64,000 nucleotides of DNA from Alteribacillus bidgolensis (lineage in GTDB: Bacteria > Bacillota > Bacilli > Bacillales > Marinococcaceae). The stretch is taken from positions 2,170,001-2,234,000 of the forward strand of contig NZ_KZ614149.1 in NCBI RefSeq assembly GCF_002886255.1. The letters are read 5' to 3'. The translations under genes and the position numbers were made by a program. Shown piece after piece: positions 51,239-59,359 of this stretch. Position 1 is the stretch's first letter, and the number at the start of each line of letters is the position of its first letter. The notes below the pieces were generated by a model, which had not been told where the DNA came from, did no database searches, and saw only the letters and a list, made by a program, of their open reading frames with translations.

Positions 51239-51718
51239 ATGGAACTATTGAATAATTTCCCTTTGTGGATTGCTCTTATTTCTATCTTATTTGCTCAAGG
51301 GATAAAAATTCCTCTTGCCTACATTGCATCAAAAAAATGGGATATCACTCTAGTTACTAGTACAGGTGGTATGCCTAGTTCTCATTCAGCAGCTGTCACT
51401 TCCGTTTCAACTGCTATTGGTTTGGACCACGGTTTTGATACTGCACTTTTTGCGATATGTACTGTTTTTGGGGTTATCGTCATGTTTGATGCAACCGGAG
51501 TTAGACGTCACGCTGGTTATCACGCTACCGTTTTAAACCAGCTTGTTGTAGATTTTAATAAGTTTGTTACAGAAGCAAAATCATGGCAGCAGAAAGAAGA
51601 AACGGAGAAAAGAGAAGAACTGAAGGAACTTCTTGGTCATCAGCCAATCGAAGTATTCTTCGGGGCTCTCTTTGGAATTCTTATTGCTGTTATTGGTCAT
51701 TTTGTGATGTTTGGATAA
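51239..51718 (+). CDS. yuiD: YuiD, DUF212/divergent PAP2-family membrane protein
   Basis: The 159-residue protein has three to four spans and the family motif STGGMPSSHSAAVTSVSTAI with VRRHAGYHA near residue 85, which recall an acid-phosphatase active site. Precise substrate is unknown. AAAGGA precedes the ATG. The next gene starts 16 bases downstream, so they may be co-transcribed. Matches B. subtilis YuiD in length and order. Confidence 0.88.
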   Translation: MELLNNFPLWIALISILFAQGIKIPLAYIASKKWDITLVTSTGGMPSSHSAAVTSVSTAIGLDHGFDTALFAICTVFGVIVMFDATGVRRHAGYHATVLNQLVVDFNKFVTEAKSWQQKEETEKREELKELLGHQPIEVFFGALFGILIAVIGHFVMFG

Positions 51719-51734
51719 TGGAGGGAGAAGATTT

Positions 51735-52547
51735 ATGCGGATTGTTTCACTATGTCCAAGTAATACCGAAATCGCTGCTTACCTTGGTCTAACAGAGCAA
51801 TTGATCGGCGTTGATAACTATTCAGATTGGCCTAACGCTGTAAATGCTTTGCCTCGGCTTGGCCCTGACCTTTCCATTGACATGGATAAAGTAGCAGATC
51901 TGCACCCTGATCTGGTCCTTGCCTCATTAAGTGTGCCAGGTATGGAAAAGAATATAGAGAAATTAAAGGAAAAAAATTTACCGTACATTGTATCAAAGCC
52001 AAATTCTCTTGATGATGTCCGGCGCGATCTTCTTCTTATTGGAGAAGCTGCCGGAACTTATAAAAAAGCTCAAACAATGGTAAGCAAAATGGATCATATA
52101 CTTGCTGATTATGAAAGAAAAGCATCAAAGTGCAATCCAGTTAGTCTATATTGGGAGTGGTGGCCTAAACCGGCTTTCAGCCCTGGAGGAGGGAATTGGC
52201 TGTCTTCGATAAGCAGATTAGCCGGTGCAAGAAATATATTGGAAGACAGAACGGAAGCAAGCTGCCAAGTAAGCTGGGAAGAGATTAAAAATTTAGAACC
52301 TGATCATATTTGTATGGCATGGGTCGGGGTGCAAACGGAAAAAGTCAAACCTGAAATATTGTATAAAAGAGAAGGCTGGTCCTCTATGAAAGCACTAAAA
52401 ACAAACAATGTACATGTTTTAGAAGAACCTTTGTACTGCCGGCCATCTCCAAGACTGTTGATAGGTTTAAAAAAACTTGCCCACCTCTTACACCCGGGAG
52501 TATTTCAAAACCCTAAGAACTTAGATCCCCTTTTAGAAGAAGTGTAA
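51735..52547 (+). CDS. BtuF-like cobalamin-binding protein without signal peptide
   Basis: The 270-residue protein matches the class III binding-protein fold of BtuF: MRIVSLCPSNTEIAAYLGLT, LPRLGPDLSIDMDKVADLHP-DLVLA, and PGGGNWLSSISRLAGARNIL. The mature domain begins at residue 1; no signal peptide or lipobox is present. ATG 51735 follows GGAGGGAG; upstream in-frame codons overlap yuiD. It may bind corrinoids inside the cell or be exported otherwise; no permease or ATPase gene is adjacent. Confidence 0.75.
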   Translation: MRIVSLCPSNTEIAAYLGLTEQLIGVDNYSDWPNAVNALPRLGPDLSIDMDKVADLHPDLVLASLSVPGMEKNIEKLKEKNLPYIVSKPNSLDDVRRDLLLIGEAAGTYKKAQTMVSKMDHILADYERKASKCNPVSLYWEWWPKPAFSPGGGNWLSSISRLAGARNILEDRTEASCQVSWEEIKNLEPDHICMAWVGVQTEKVKPEILYKREGWSSMKALKTNNVHVLEEPLYCRPSPRLLIGLKKLAHLLHPGVFQNPKNLDPLLEEV

Positions 52548-52549
52548 TT

Positions 52550-52623
52550 TTAGAAATCGGCTTGCCGCTAAGTCTAAATGGCGATATACTTAAATCCTTT
52601 AATAAAGTTAAACATTCCTAAAG
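52550..52623 (+). repeat. Dispersed palindromic repeat, short variant overlapping yuiC
   Basis: Runs from TTAGAAATCGGCTTGCCGC to ACATTCCTAAAG. About 15 bases of the right stem arm are missing. It overlaps the last 17 codons of yuiC on the opposite strand. Confidence 0.85.
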
Positions 52624-53296
52624 TAAAAAAAGTTGGGCTTTGCTGAACTACCGGTAAAGCTCCTTCTTCGTTTAAAGCCATTAATTCTTCTTCTCGCAGC
52701 GTACCATCTCCTTTTTTCAGTACATACACTTTTACGTTGCGTTTCCCCCATTCAGCGTATACGTCTTCTACGGAATCATAATATAAGTCGAGTTTTTTTC
52801 CTTTAATTGCTGAGCCGGTATCTGCTACAATGCCATAGCCGTACTCAGGAATATATAATACCGTTCCTATGGGAAAATATGCAGGATCAGCTGCAATAGT
52901 AGAGACCTGATCACGTCTTACTTTAACCCCCGAATACGTAATTCCGTAGGCGGGATCTTCTTTTGTTTTTCCCGTAGACTCATAGCCTGCTGTATATCCT
53001 GTTGCAGTTACCATTTCTGTCGGTCCTTCAGCTTCAAATAATATTTCTGCTTCTTCATTAAAAGCAGGTTCCGGCCACTCTTCATCTATACCGCGCTTAT
53101 AGTTGTTCGTTCCTCGCTTCTCAGGGACATCCGAAATCTTTTTATCCTCTATATATTCAGTTTTAATATAATCATAAAAATACCCTGGCAGCTCTTCTGC
53201 TTTTACATTTGTTACATAAGATAAGGTGGTGGTCACTGCGACGACGAAAAATAAAGTCATTGACAACCTTCTGTAAAATATTATTTTTTTATCCAT
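52574..53296 (-). CDS. yuiC: YuiC-like protein with 3D (Asp-Asp-Asp) domain
   Basis: The 240-residue protein has one N-terminal hydrophobic segment (MTLFFVVAVTTTLSYVTNV), so it is exported or anchored. The C-terminal 3D domain has TATGYTAGYESTGKT, the VADTGSAIKGKKLDLYY catalytic aspartate block and NVKVYVLKKG. It is of the Sps/RpfB muralytic-enzyme type. The last 16 residues (TLGMFNFIKGFKYIAI) are read from a dispersed repeat, so the natural C-terminus was replaced. GAGGAGTG precedes the ATG. Confidence 0.87.
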   Translation of the reverse strand: MDKKIIFYRRLSMTLFFVVAVTTTLSYVTNVKAEELPGYFYDYIKTEYIEDKKISDVPEKRGTNNYKRGIDEEWPEPAFNEEAEILFEAEGPTEMVTATGYTAGYESTGKTKEDPAYGITYSGVKVRRDQVSTIAADPAYFPIGTVLYIPEYGYGIVADTGSAIKGKKLDLYYDSVEDVYAEWGKRNVKVYVLKKGDGTLREEELMALNEEGALPVVQQSPTFFTLGMFNFIKGFKYIAI

Positions 53297-53379
53297 TAAA
53301 AATCACTCCTCTCACAGAAACAGCATCTCCAAAAAAAGAGAATTTATTCCTGTAAAGAAAAGCGTCCCGTTTTTTCATG

Positions 53380-53471
53380 GTAGAAAAACTCAGCTTACCG
53401 ACAAGTCCAAATGGCGGATGTCGTAGTTTTGCTTATACTTTGATCCTTTAACAAAGTTAGACATCCTAAAG
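53380..53471 (+). repeat. Dispersed palindromic repeat, complete copy
   Basis: From GTAGAAAAACTCAGCTTAC to GACATCCTAAAG. Arms AGCTTACCGACA and TGGCGGATGTC. It lies between yuiC and yuiB. Confidence 0.88.
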
Positions 53472-53503
53472 TAAAAAAAAGAGCTGCTCTACTACAGAAC
53501 AAC
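53472..53503 (-). terminator. Terminator of yuiB
   Basis: GTTGTTCT and AGAGCAGC pair using two G-T pairs, followed on the minus strand by T8. Confidence 0.65.
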
Positions 53504-53505
53504 CC

Positions 53506-53835
53506 TTAAAACATTTGATAGCCGCGTACGCGAAGCATCCTTATTGCAATACCTGCTATTATCGCTCCAACCAAACCGCTTGATAAAATGAGTATATCTA
53601 CGAGTTTTAACGAGATTAGATCATTACCTAAAGCACTAAAAGATGCTCCCGGCGATAAAATATAATCAAAAAAACGCACATTATCTATTATGGCAATAAC
53701 AATAAGCGGATAAACAACCGCCATTATCCACGTAGACCGTAATATCATATTTAAAAGAAATCCAATACCGAAAAATAAAAGTAAAAACAACATCATTGAA
53801 ATAATCAATTGAGGAAGGCTTCCTATGCCGCTCAT
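53506..53835 (-). CDS. yuiB: YuiB-like membrane protein
   Basis: The 109-residue protein has three spans (MMLFLLLFFGIGFLLNMILR, IMAVVYPLIVIAIID, ILILSSGLVGAIIAGIAIRM) and the length and position of B. subtilis YuiB. Function is unknown. GGGGGTGAAAG lies upstream of the ATG. It is transcribed toward yuiC, from which a repeat and terminator separate it. Confidence 0.78.
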   Translation of the reverse strand: MSGIGSLPQLIISMMLFLLLFFGIGFLLNMILRSTWIMAVVYPLIVIAIIDNVRFFDYILSPGASFSALGNDLISLKLVDILILSSGLVGAIIAGIAIRMLRVRGYQMF

Positions 53836-54033
53836 TCTCTTTCACCCCCAAAACATTGTAAGTGTACAGAAAGATGATTCCATCGTCAACTTTTCACCCT
53901 TTTTCATTATACACAATAGATATGGCTAAACTGTGAAGCAACTTTAATTGTATCGAAAATACTTGGTTCATTGCTTTTTCTAATTTTTTTGATAGTATGA
54001 AGCAATTTTATAATGCTATTTTGATTATCAAAA

Positions 54034-54256
54034 ACGAACATTATATCGATTGTAGCGGAAGGCGGCGTCTCCTGCGGGATAAGCTTGAGCCGAAGACCCC
54101 GCAGGCAGCTTGCTGCCGAGGAGGCATAAGCCAAGCCTGCGGCAAAGAAGACACTACGAGAACGAGTTGGAGTAGATCGCGCTTGTGCCCCGAAGGTGAA
54201 AGCGTCCGCCTGAAGCGAAAATCGTACGAAAACGAGGGGTTTTATATAATGTTCGT
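54034..54256 (+). mobile_element. GC-rich repeat element B with 13-base terminal inverted repeats
   Basis: ACGAACATTATAT (54034–54046) and ATATAATGTTCGT (54244–54256) are perfect inverted repeats bounding 223 bases. The core holds GTCTCCTGCGGGA, ACCCCGCAGGCAGC, GAGGAGGC and CTGCGGCAAAGAAGACACTA, shared with element A at 43629–43894 in the opposite orientation. There is no gene. GC content is far above the flanks. It lies in an otherwise AT-rich gap of 670 bases between yuiB and the yumB terminator. Confidence 0.78.
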
Positions 54257-54389
54257 TTATAATGATGTAGAAATGAATGATGAAATTGATTTATAACAAA
54301 AATTTGTCGAAAAACGAAGCGCAAGGTCATTTGTACTTCCTTACGTGGAAATTACATAAATCTTATATTTTAATAACAAGATAATAACG

Positions 54390-54482
54390 TTAGAAAAACT
54401 TGGCTTGCCGCCAAGTCCTTAATGGCGGGAGTCGTAGTTTTGCTTATACTTTTATCCTTTAACAAAGTTAAATATTCCTAAA
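54390..54482 (+). repeat. Dispersed palindromic repeat, complete copy
   Basis: From TTAGAAAAACTTGGCTTGCC to ATATTCCTAAAC. Arms GCTTGCCGCCA and TGGCGGGAGTC. It ends just before the yumB terminator. Confidence 0.92.
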
Positions 54483-54485
54483 CTA

Positions 54486-54524
54486 CAAAAAAAGGCTCTG
54501 CAACATCCAATCATTTGCAGAGCC
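54486..54524 (-). terminator. Terminator of yumB
   Basis: GGCTCTGCAA (54524–54515) pairs perfectly with TTGCAGAGCC (54503–54494), followed on the minus strand by T7. Confidence 0.93.
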
Positions 54525-54535
54525 ATGTTCCTTTT

Positions 54536-55741
54536 TTAAAATGGGTTTTTCCCTTTTTTTAGCGTTAGACCGACTCCGCCCAAAATCCAAAGGTAGCGGT
54601 TGTCAATCATTTTCTTCATAAAGTTAGCGGATGTTCCAAAGAGTTTTTTATTACCGACAACGCCGATTGCTTCTTTGCCACCTAGAGAAGCAACAGTCCC
54701 TTTAATGTCCGGTTTAAATTCTTTTAACTTATCCTCTTTTATGAGGGCTTTCAAGTTAGCTGCTACAGTTTCAGCTTGCTGCATGGCAATCTGAGCTGTA
54801 GGCGGGAAAGGCCGCTCTGTTTCTTCATTAATCATTAAGGAGCAGTCTCCGATAATAAAAATGTTTTCATGTCCTGGAGCGCGCAGATCAGGATCTACTT
54901 TCACTCGACCTCTCATGTTCTCAAATCCAGACTTTTCAATAACTGGATTACCTCGAACACCAGTTGCCCAAACTACAGTGGAAGATTTTATTTCTTCGCC
55001 GTCTTTTAATATGACGCCGTTTTCTTTCACTTCACTGATAGGAGTATTAATTTTAAATTCTACCCCACGATTTTCAAGAAGGTTCATGGCGTATTCTACC
55101 AATTCAGGATCAAACCCTGGTAAAGCAGTAGGAGCAGCTTCGATAACATACATTTTCACCTTGCTTTTTGGAATGTCATATTCCTTACAAAGCTCAGGAA
55201 CACGTTCACTCAATTCCCCGATAAACTCGATACCAGTAAAGCCGGCACCTGCGACGACAAATGTTAACAGCTCGTCTTTTGGTTCAGGCTCATTATTATA
55301 TTTTGCGAACATATATTCAATATGGTCCTTCATTTCACGAGCGCCATTTACCGTCCACTTATTAAAGGAATAATCAAACACACCCTCTACGCCGAACGTT
55401 TCTGGAACTGCACCAAGAGCAGTGACAAGGTAGTCAAATTCTACTTGTCCGCTGTTTTTCAATGATACTTTGTTCTCTTCTCTGTGGATTTCAACCACTT
55501 CATCCTGAATGAAATTAATTTTATTGATATCAATCACATCATCAATTTTCATTCGTGTACGATCATGATGCATTGTTCCTGCTGCTGGTTCATGAAGCCA
55601 AGTTGTTTGGTAATGATAATCATGTTTACTAACTAAAGTTACGTTTGCCTCATTGTGTCCTAGCTCTTTCGTAATTTTGGTAGCGGTTACCATCCCACCG
55701 TAACCAGCACCTAAAATTAAAATATTTGGTTTAGTAGCCAT
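54536..55741 (-). CDS. yumB: Type-2 NADH dehydrogenase (YumB)
   Basis: The 401-residue flavoenzyme has the FAD-binding start NILILGAGYGGMVTATKI, the NAD-binding TFVVAGAGFTGIEFIGEL near residue 160 and the FAD-end IFIIGDCSLMI and PTAQIAMQQAETVAANL. It passes electrons from NADH to menaquinone without pumping protons. Start set at ATG 55741, giving the expected N-terminus; an upstream ATG at 55774 adds unmatched residues. A Rex-like site lies about 90 bases upstream. Confidence 0.92.
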   Translation of the reverse strand: MATKPNILILGAGYGGMVTATKITKELGHNEANVTLVSKHDYHYQTTWLHEPAAGTMHHDRTRMKIDDVIDINKINFIQDEVVEIHREENKVSLKNSGQVEFDYLVTALGAVPETFGVEGVFDYSFNKWTVNGAREMKDHIEYMFAKYNNEPEPKDELLTFVVAGAGFTGIEFIGELSERVPELCKEYDIPKSKVKMYVIEAAPTALPGFDPELVEYAMNLLENRGVEFKINTPISEVKENGVILKDGEEIKSSTVVWATGVRGNPVIEKSGFENMRGRVKVDPDLRAPGHENIFIIGDCSLMINEETERPFPPTAQIAMQQAETVAANLKALIKEDKLKEFKPDIKGTVASLGGKEAIGVVGNKKLFGTSANFMKKMIDNRYLWILGGVGLTLKKGKNPF

Positions 55742-55821
55742 TGAGATCACATCCATTTTAAAGTATTTATTCACTAATATTTTCCCCGGAACTTTAACGA
55801 TTACGACAAATTAAATTCACA

Positions 55822-55839
55822 TGTGATTAATTTCACGTA
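55822..55839 (-). promoter_or_regulatory. Candidate Rex operator upstream of yumB
   Basis: The 18-base ATGTGATTAATTTCACGT fits the Rex consensus TTGTGAA-N4-TTCACAA at about 14 positions, with TGTGA and TTCAC intact. Rex senses the NADH/NAD+ ratio and controls NADH dehydrogenase genes in bacilli. Location about 80 bases upstream of yumB is suitable. By-eye match only. Confidence 0.4.
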
Positions 55840-55841
55840 TA

Positions 55842-56146
55842 TGAACGTAAGAAAAATCCCTCTCTACGGGATAGTAAAAATGAAAACAGCAAATAAAACA
55901 TTATAAGATATGAACATGCTGTTTTCCGTTTAATGAATTATACATTTACATTGCAAAAATAGTCACAAATCACATATATTATGATATTTCTTTTTTTTAC
56001 GTTTTTCAACCTTTTTTTCAAAACTTCTTACATAACATGTTATCTATTTGAAACAATTACTTCTAATTCTCTTCCTTTTAAAAAATGAAGCCATATGCTT
56101 ATAATAAGGAGGTAGCGTTTTATAAGTTCATATGGAGGTGGACGTG
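55842..56146. other. Divergent intergenic region yumB–yumC
   Basis: AT-rich, no gene. It must contain the yumC promoter. AAGGAGG at 56107 is too far from any yumC start to serve as its ribosome site, whereas GGAGG at 56132–56138 fits a start at 56147. Confidence 0.5.
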
Positions 56147-57136
56147 TTGACCCTAAAAAATGAGATATATGATATTACCATTATTGGGGGAGGTCCGACT
56201 GGTTTATTTACTGCTTTTTATGGAGGTATGCGGCAGGCGAAAGTGAAAATTATTGAAAGCATGCCTCAACTCGGCGGCCAGCTTTCGGCCCTTTACCCTG
56301 AAAAGTATATATACGATGTGGCTGGTTTTCCAAAAGTACGAGCACAAGAACTAGTGGATAACCTCATTGAACAAATGCACACGTTTGAGTCGGACGTCGT
56401 ACTCGACCAGTCGGTTAATAATGTCATCAAAACAGATGACGACGTCTTTGAACTGCATACAGATAAAGAAATCCACTATTCAAAAACCATTATAATCACA
56501 GCAGGCGTAGGTGCATTTCAACCGCGTAAACTGAAAGTAGAAGATGCCGAACCTTATGAAAACACCAACCTTCATTACTTTGTCAATGACTTAAAAGAAT
56601 TTGCAGGCCAAAAAGTTATGATATGCGGAGGCGGTGATTCAGCTGTAGATTGGGCCAATATGCTTGATCCGATTGCTGATGTAGCGCTAGTGCACCGCCG
56701 TGATAAATTTCGGGCTCACGAGCACAGTGTAGAGCAGCTTAAACAATCGAATGTTGATATTATCACTCCTTTCCAAGTAAAAGAACTTATTGGTGACGGA
56801 GAAAAAATTAAACAGGTAGCGATTGAAGAAGTCAAAGGAGACGCAGTTAAGACAATAGATGTTGACTCTCTAATCGTTAACTATGGTTTTATTTCCTCTC
56901 TTGGTCCAATTAAGGAATGGGGCCTTGATATTGAAAAAAATATGATCCGTGTAAATTCGAAAATGGAAACAAACATTAAGGGGATTTACGCTGCAGGAGA
57001 TGTTGCAACGTATGATGGAAAAGTTAAGCTCATAGCTACTGGCTTTGGTGAAGCTCCTACAGCAGTTAACAATGCGAAGTCTTATATTGATCCAAGTGCC
57101 CGTCTCCAGCCAGGCCACAGCTCCCATATGTTTTAA
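56147..57136 (+). CDS. yumC: Ferredoxin/flavodoxin–NADP+ reductase (YumC)
   Basis: The 329-residue thioredoxin-reductase-like flavoprotein has the FAD site YDITIIGGGPTGLFTAFYGG, the QLGGQLSALYPEKYIYDVAG block, the NADPH site CGGGDSAVDWANML near residue 160 and the C-terminal GEAPTAVNNAKSYIDP. It lacks the redox CxxC of thioredoxin reductase, as expected for YumC. TTG 56147 lies eight bases after GGAGG; GTG 56144 is an alternative. Confidence 0.92.
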   Translation: MTLKNEIYDITIIGGGPTGLFTAFYGGMRQAKVKIIESMPQLGGQLSALYPEKYIYDVAGFPKVRAQELVDNLIEQMHTFESDVVLDQSVNNVIKTDDDVFELHTDKEIHYSKTIIITAGVGAFQPRKLKVEDAEPYENTNLHYFVNDLKEFAGQKVMICGGGDSAVDWANMLDPIADVALVHRRDKFRAHEHSVEQLKQSNVDIITPFQVKELIGDGEKIKQVAIEEVKGDAVKTIDVDSLIVNYGFISSLGPIKEWGLDIEKNMIRVNSKMETNIKGIYAAGDVATYDGKVKLIATGFGEAPTAVNNAKSYIDPSARLQPGHSSHMF

Positions 57137-57202
57137 TATTAGAAAAGCAAAACATAAAGGAAAAGAATTTCTTATAAAAATGTCCGCGGACATGCGATGT
57201 TC

Positions 57203-57266
57203 TAATGCCGCCAAGTCCTTTTGGCAATATACTTTAATCCTTTAACAAATTTAAACTTTACTAATG
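57203..57266 (+). repeat. Dispersed palindromic repeat, left-truncated short variant
   Basis: TAATGCCGCCAAGTCCTTTT then GGCAATATACTTTAATCC and TTTAAACTTTACTAATG. It lacks the left end and part of the right arm, like the copy at 52550. Confidence 0.8.
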
Positions 57267-57272
57267 TACAAA

Positions 57273-57310
57273 AACCCCCTTACCGTTCAACTTTGAACGG
57301 TAAGGGGGTT
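57273..57310. terminator. Bidirectional terminator between yumC and yutM
   Basis: AACCCCCTTACCGTTCA (57273–57289) pairs perfectly with TGAACGGTAAGGGGGTT (57294–57310), a 17-base stem with a 4-base loop and A/T tails. Confidence 0.95.
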
Positions 57311-57314
57311 ATAA

Positions 57315-57668
57315 TTAACAATCCTCCGGTGTACCAGTGTTTGTCGCCGTCTTGAACGAGCTACCGCATCCGCAAGAAGCGATAGCGTTTGGATTGTCGA
57401 TCGTAAAGCCGCCGCCCATCATATTTTCTTTGTAATCAATAACCACCCCGTCTAACAGCGGGACACTTTCTTTGTCTACAAGTATTTGCAAACCATTTTT
57501 TTCTTGTACATTATCTGTATCTTCTATTTCTGCATCAAAACCCATTCCATAAGATAAACCGCTGCAGCCGCCGCCTTTAACACCGACTCTTAGTTTCAGG
57601 TTATCATCGTCTTCTTCTTTCATCATATGCTTCACACGCTCAATAGCAGCGTCTGTAATGTTAATCAT
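57315..57668 (-). CDS. yutM: A-type Fe-S carrier, HesB/IscA family (YutM)
   Basis: The 117-residue protein carries the three conserved cysteines of A-type carriers: CSGLSYG near residue 38 and the pair SCGCGSSF near 102. It delivers Fe-S clusters to target proteins. ATG 57668 follows AAAGGAGG; an in-frame ATG at 57695 precedes that site and is ignored. The tail TNTGTPEDC adds a further cysteine. Confidence 0.92.
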   Translation of the reverse strand: MINITDAAIERVKHMMKEEDDDNLKLRVGVKGGGCSGLSYGMGFDAEIEDTDNVQEKNGLQILVDKESVPLLDGVVIDYKENMMGGGFTIDNPNAIASCGCGSSFKTATNTGTPEDC

Positions 57669-57744
57669 TGAAAAACCTCCTTTAAAGTTTATCAATTCGG
57701 AGATTGATTTCTTTATGGTAGTATATCGTTTTTCAAAGTACCTT

Positions 57745-57960
57745 TCAAATGATCTGGTATTTTCTTTGACTTAGGGAATTTACAGAAGGGAAAGATTTCG
57801 TGTTCATTCTAAGCATTCTATTGTGTTCCTGATCCACTTTTTTGCTGTAATGCAAGACTAAAGGGTGCTCTAAACCATGGAGTTCAGCAGCTTCCACCAT
57901 CTTTTGCCGTAACGTTTCTAACTCTTTTTTCTCCATGACAGGGAATACACGTTTTTCCAT
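57745..57960 (-). CDS. Spo0E-like aspartyl-phosphate phosphatase
   Basis: The 71-residue protein has the Spo0E motif: KELETLRQKMVEAAELHGLE, then HPLVLHYSKKVDQEHNRML, with the S-x-x-x-D signature (SKKVD) on the second helix. Such proteins dephosphorylate Spo0A~P and restrain sporulation. GGGAGGGAAGGGA precedes the ATG. The residue after the aspartate (QEHN rather than LLN) departs from the usual form. Monocistronic. Confidence 0.75.
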   Translation of the reverse strand: MEKRVFPVMEKKELETLRQKMVEAAELHGLEHPLVLHYSKKVDQEHNRMLRMNTKSFPSVNSLSQRKYQII

Positions 57961-58183
57961 TCCCTTCCCTCCCCTTTTTAGAGTAAATGGATAAACGATA
58001 TAATTTTATTTTACCTTATTTACCCTACAAGAAACAATTTTAATCCAATCAATTGAACATTCTTTCATTTATATTTAGGTTTCTTTGGAGAGGTTATTCA
58101 GCCAAAATGGATATTAGAACAATCTGCTTGTGGTTTAGTCTCTATGCATATCCCATCGTGTATGCTATTTACCAATAAAACCT

Positions 58184-59053
58184 TTATTTTCTCTGCTCTT
58201 TCCTTATATACACTCCTTCACATATTATCTCGGCCGGCCCTGTCATCCATATGTTCCCGTCCTCTTCCCACCTAATACGAAGATCTCCTCCAAGGAGATG
58301 AACGGTTACATCAATATCTTTTTGGGCCCGGCCTGTCAATATAGCTGCTGCCACAGCAGCACAAGCTCCGGTACCGCATGCTTGTGTCACCCCTGAACCT
58401 CTCTCCCATACACGAAAATGCATGTTGCCTTCAGCTGCCATTTCTACAAATTCAATGTTTGCTGATTCTGGAAACATGTTGTGCTTTTCAAGAATCGGGC
58501 CCACTCTTTCCACCGGAGCAGTTTCGATCTCATCTACAAAAAACACTGCATGAGGGTTTCCCATTGAAAGAGCTGTCATATAATAAGTGGTCCCAGACAC
58601 CTCTACTGCTTCTTCGATTGTTTTACTATCTGGTTTCCCCTCCATAGGCACGTCTTTTTTTAGTAACCTTGGAGGTCCCATATCTACAGAGATCAGCTTC
58701 ACTTGTTGTCCATCTTCACTTAACTCTACACTTGCTTTCACTGGGCCGCCAAGCGTTTCTACAGTGAACTCTTTTTTTATCACGAGGTTCTTTTCAAAAG
58801 CCAGCTTTGCTACACAGCGCAGGCCGTTGCCGCAATTTTTTGCTTCGGAACCGTCTGCGTTAAAAACCCGCATCTGAATATCTTGATTATTAGATGGTCC
58901 TATTAATATCATTCCATCTGAACCAATGCCTGTATTTTTATCTGAAAGCTCTATTGCCAGTTCAGATAAGTCTTCTTCTTTCAATGATTCTTCAAAAAGA
59001 TTTATATAAATATAACTGTTGCCAAGACCGTGCATTTTAGTGAATTTCATCAT
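58184..59053 (-). CDS. dapF: Diaminopimelate epimerase
   Basis: The 289-residue enzyme interconverts LL- and meso-diaminopimelate for lysine and peptidoglycan. Both catalytic cysteines are present: NADGSEAKNCGNGLRC near residue 78 and GSGVTQACGTGACAA near 225. The N-terminal MHGLGNSYIYIN replaces the more common GNDFVVID, as in the YutL form of bacilli. The start overlaps the stop of the upstream 83-residue gene by four bases. Confidence 0.93.
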   Translation of the reverse strand: MMKFTKMHGLGNSYIYINLFEESLKEEDLSELAIELSDKNTGIGSDGMILIGPSNNQDIQMRVFNADGSEAKNCGNGLRCVAKLAFEKNLVIKKEFTVETLGGPVKASVELSEDGQQVKLISVDMGPPRLLKKDVPMEGKPDSKTIEEAVEVSGTTYYMTALSMGNPHAVFFVDEIETAPVERVGPILEKHNMFPESANIEFVEMAAEGNMHFRVWERGSGVTQACGTGACAAVAAAILTGRAQKDIDVTVHLLGGDLRIRWEEDGNIWMTGPAEIICEGVYIRKEQRK

Positions 59054-59301
59054 TTACTCCCTCGTTTCCTTAACGGCTCTGTTGTCCAAAAATAATCATT
59101 ATCGGCTTGAACGATTGTCATTTTTGTATGACAACAAGGCATTACAAGCGGCGTTTTTATTTCATCCATCGCATTTTCTAAATCAGCAGGTTTCATATAC
59201 GTAAGGACATTATCAGCATCACAATAGGGACAGTCTTCAATGTAAATATCATCACCCATTTTTTCATACGGCCATGTATTTTCAAAAGGAATTAATTTCA
59301 T
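59050..59301 (-). CDS. Small cysteine-rich conserved protein, 83 residues
   Basis: MKLIPFENTWPYEKMGDDIY is followed by EDCPYCDADNVLTY and VMPCCHTKMTIVQ. CPYC and CCH form a likely zinc-ribbon with four ligands. Function is unknown. It lies immediately upstream of dapF in one operon and is translationally coupled to it (ATGA). AAGGGGAG precedes the ATG. Confidence 0.72.
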   Translation of the reverse strand: MKLIPFENTWPYEKMGDDIYIEDCPYCDADNVLTYMKPADLENAMDEIKTPLVMPCCHTKMTIVQADNDYFWTTEPLRKRGSK

Positions 59302-59359
59302 TATACCCGCTCCCCTTTAGTTATATATTTAAAGCTCCCGCTTGTCTCTATGTAAAGTA

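Noticed and set aside
54861..55373. 170-codon plus-strand frame inside yumB
   Set aside because: Antisense shadow of a well-conserved NADH dehydrogenase gene; composition is typical of a mirrored frame.
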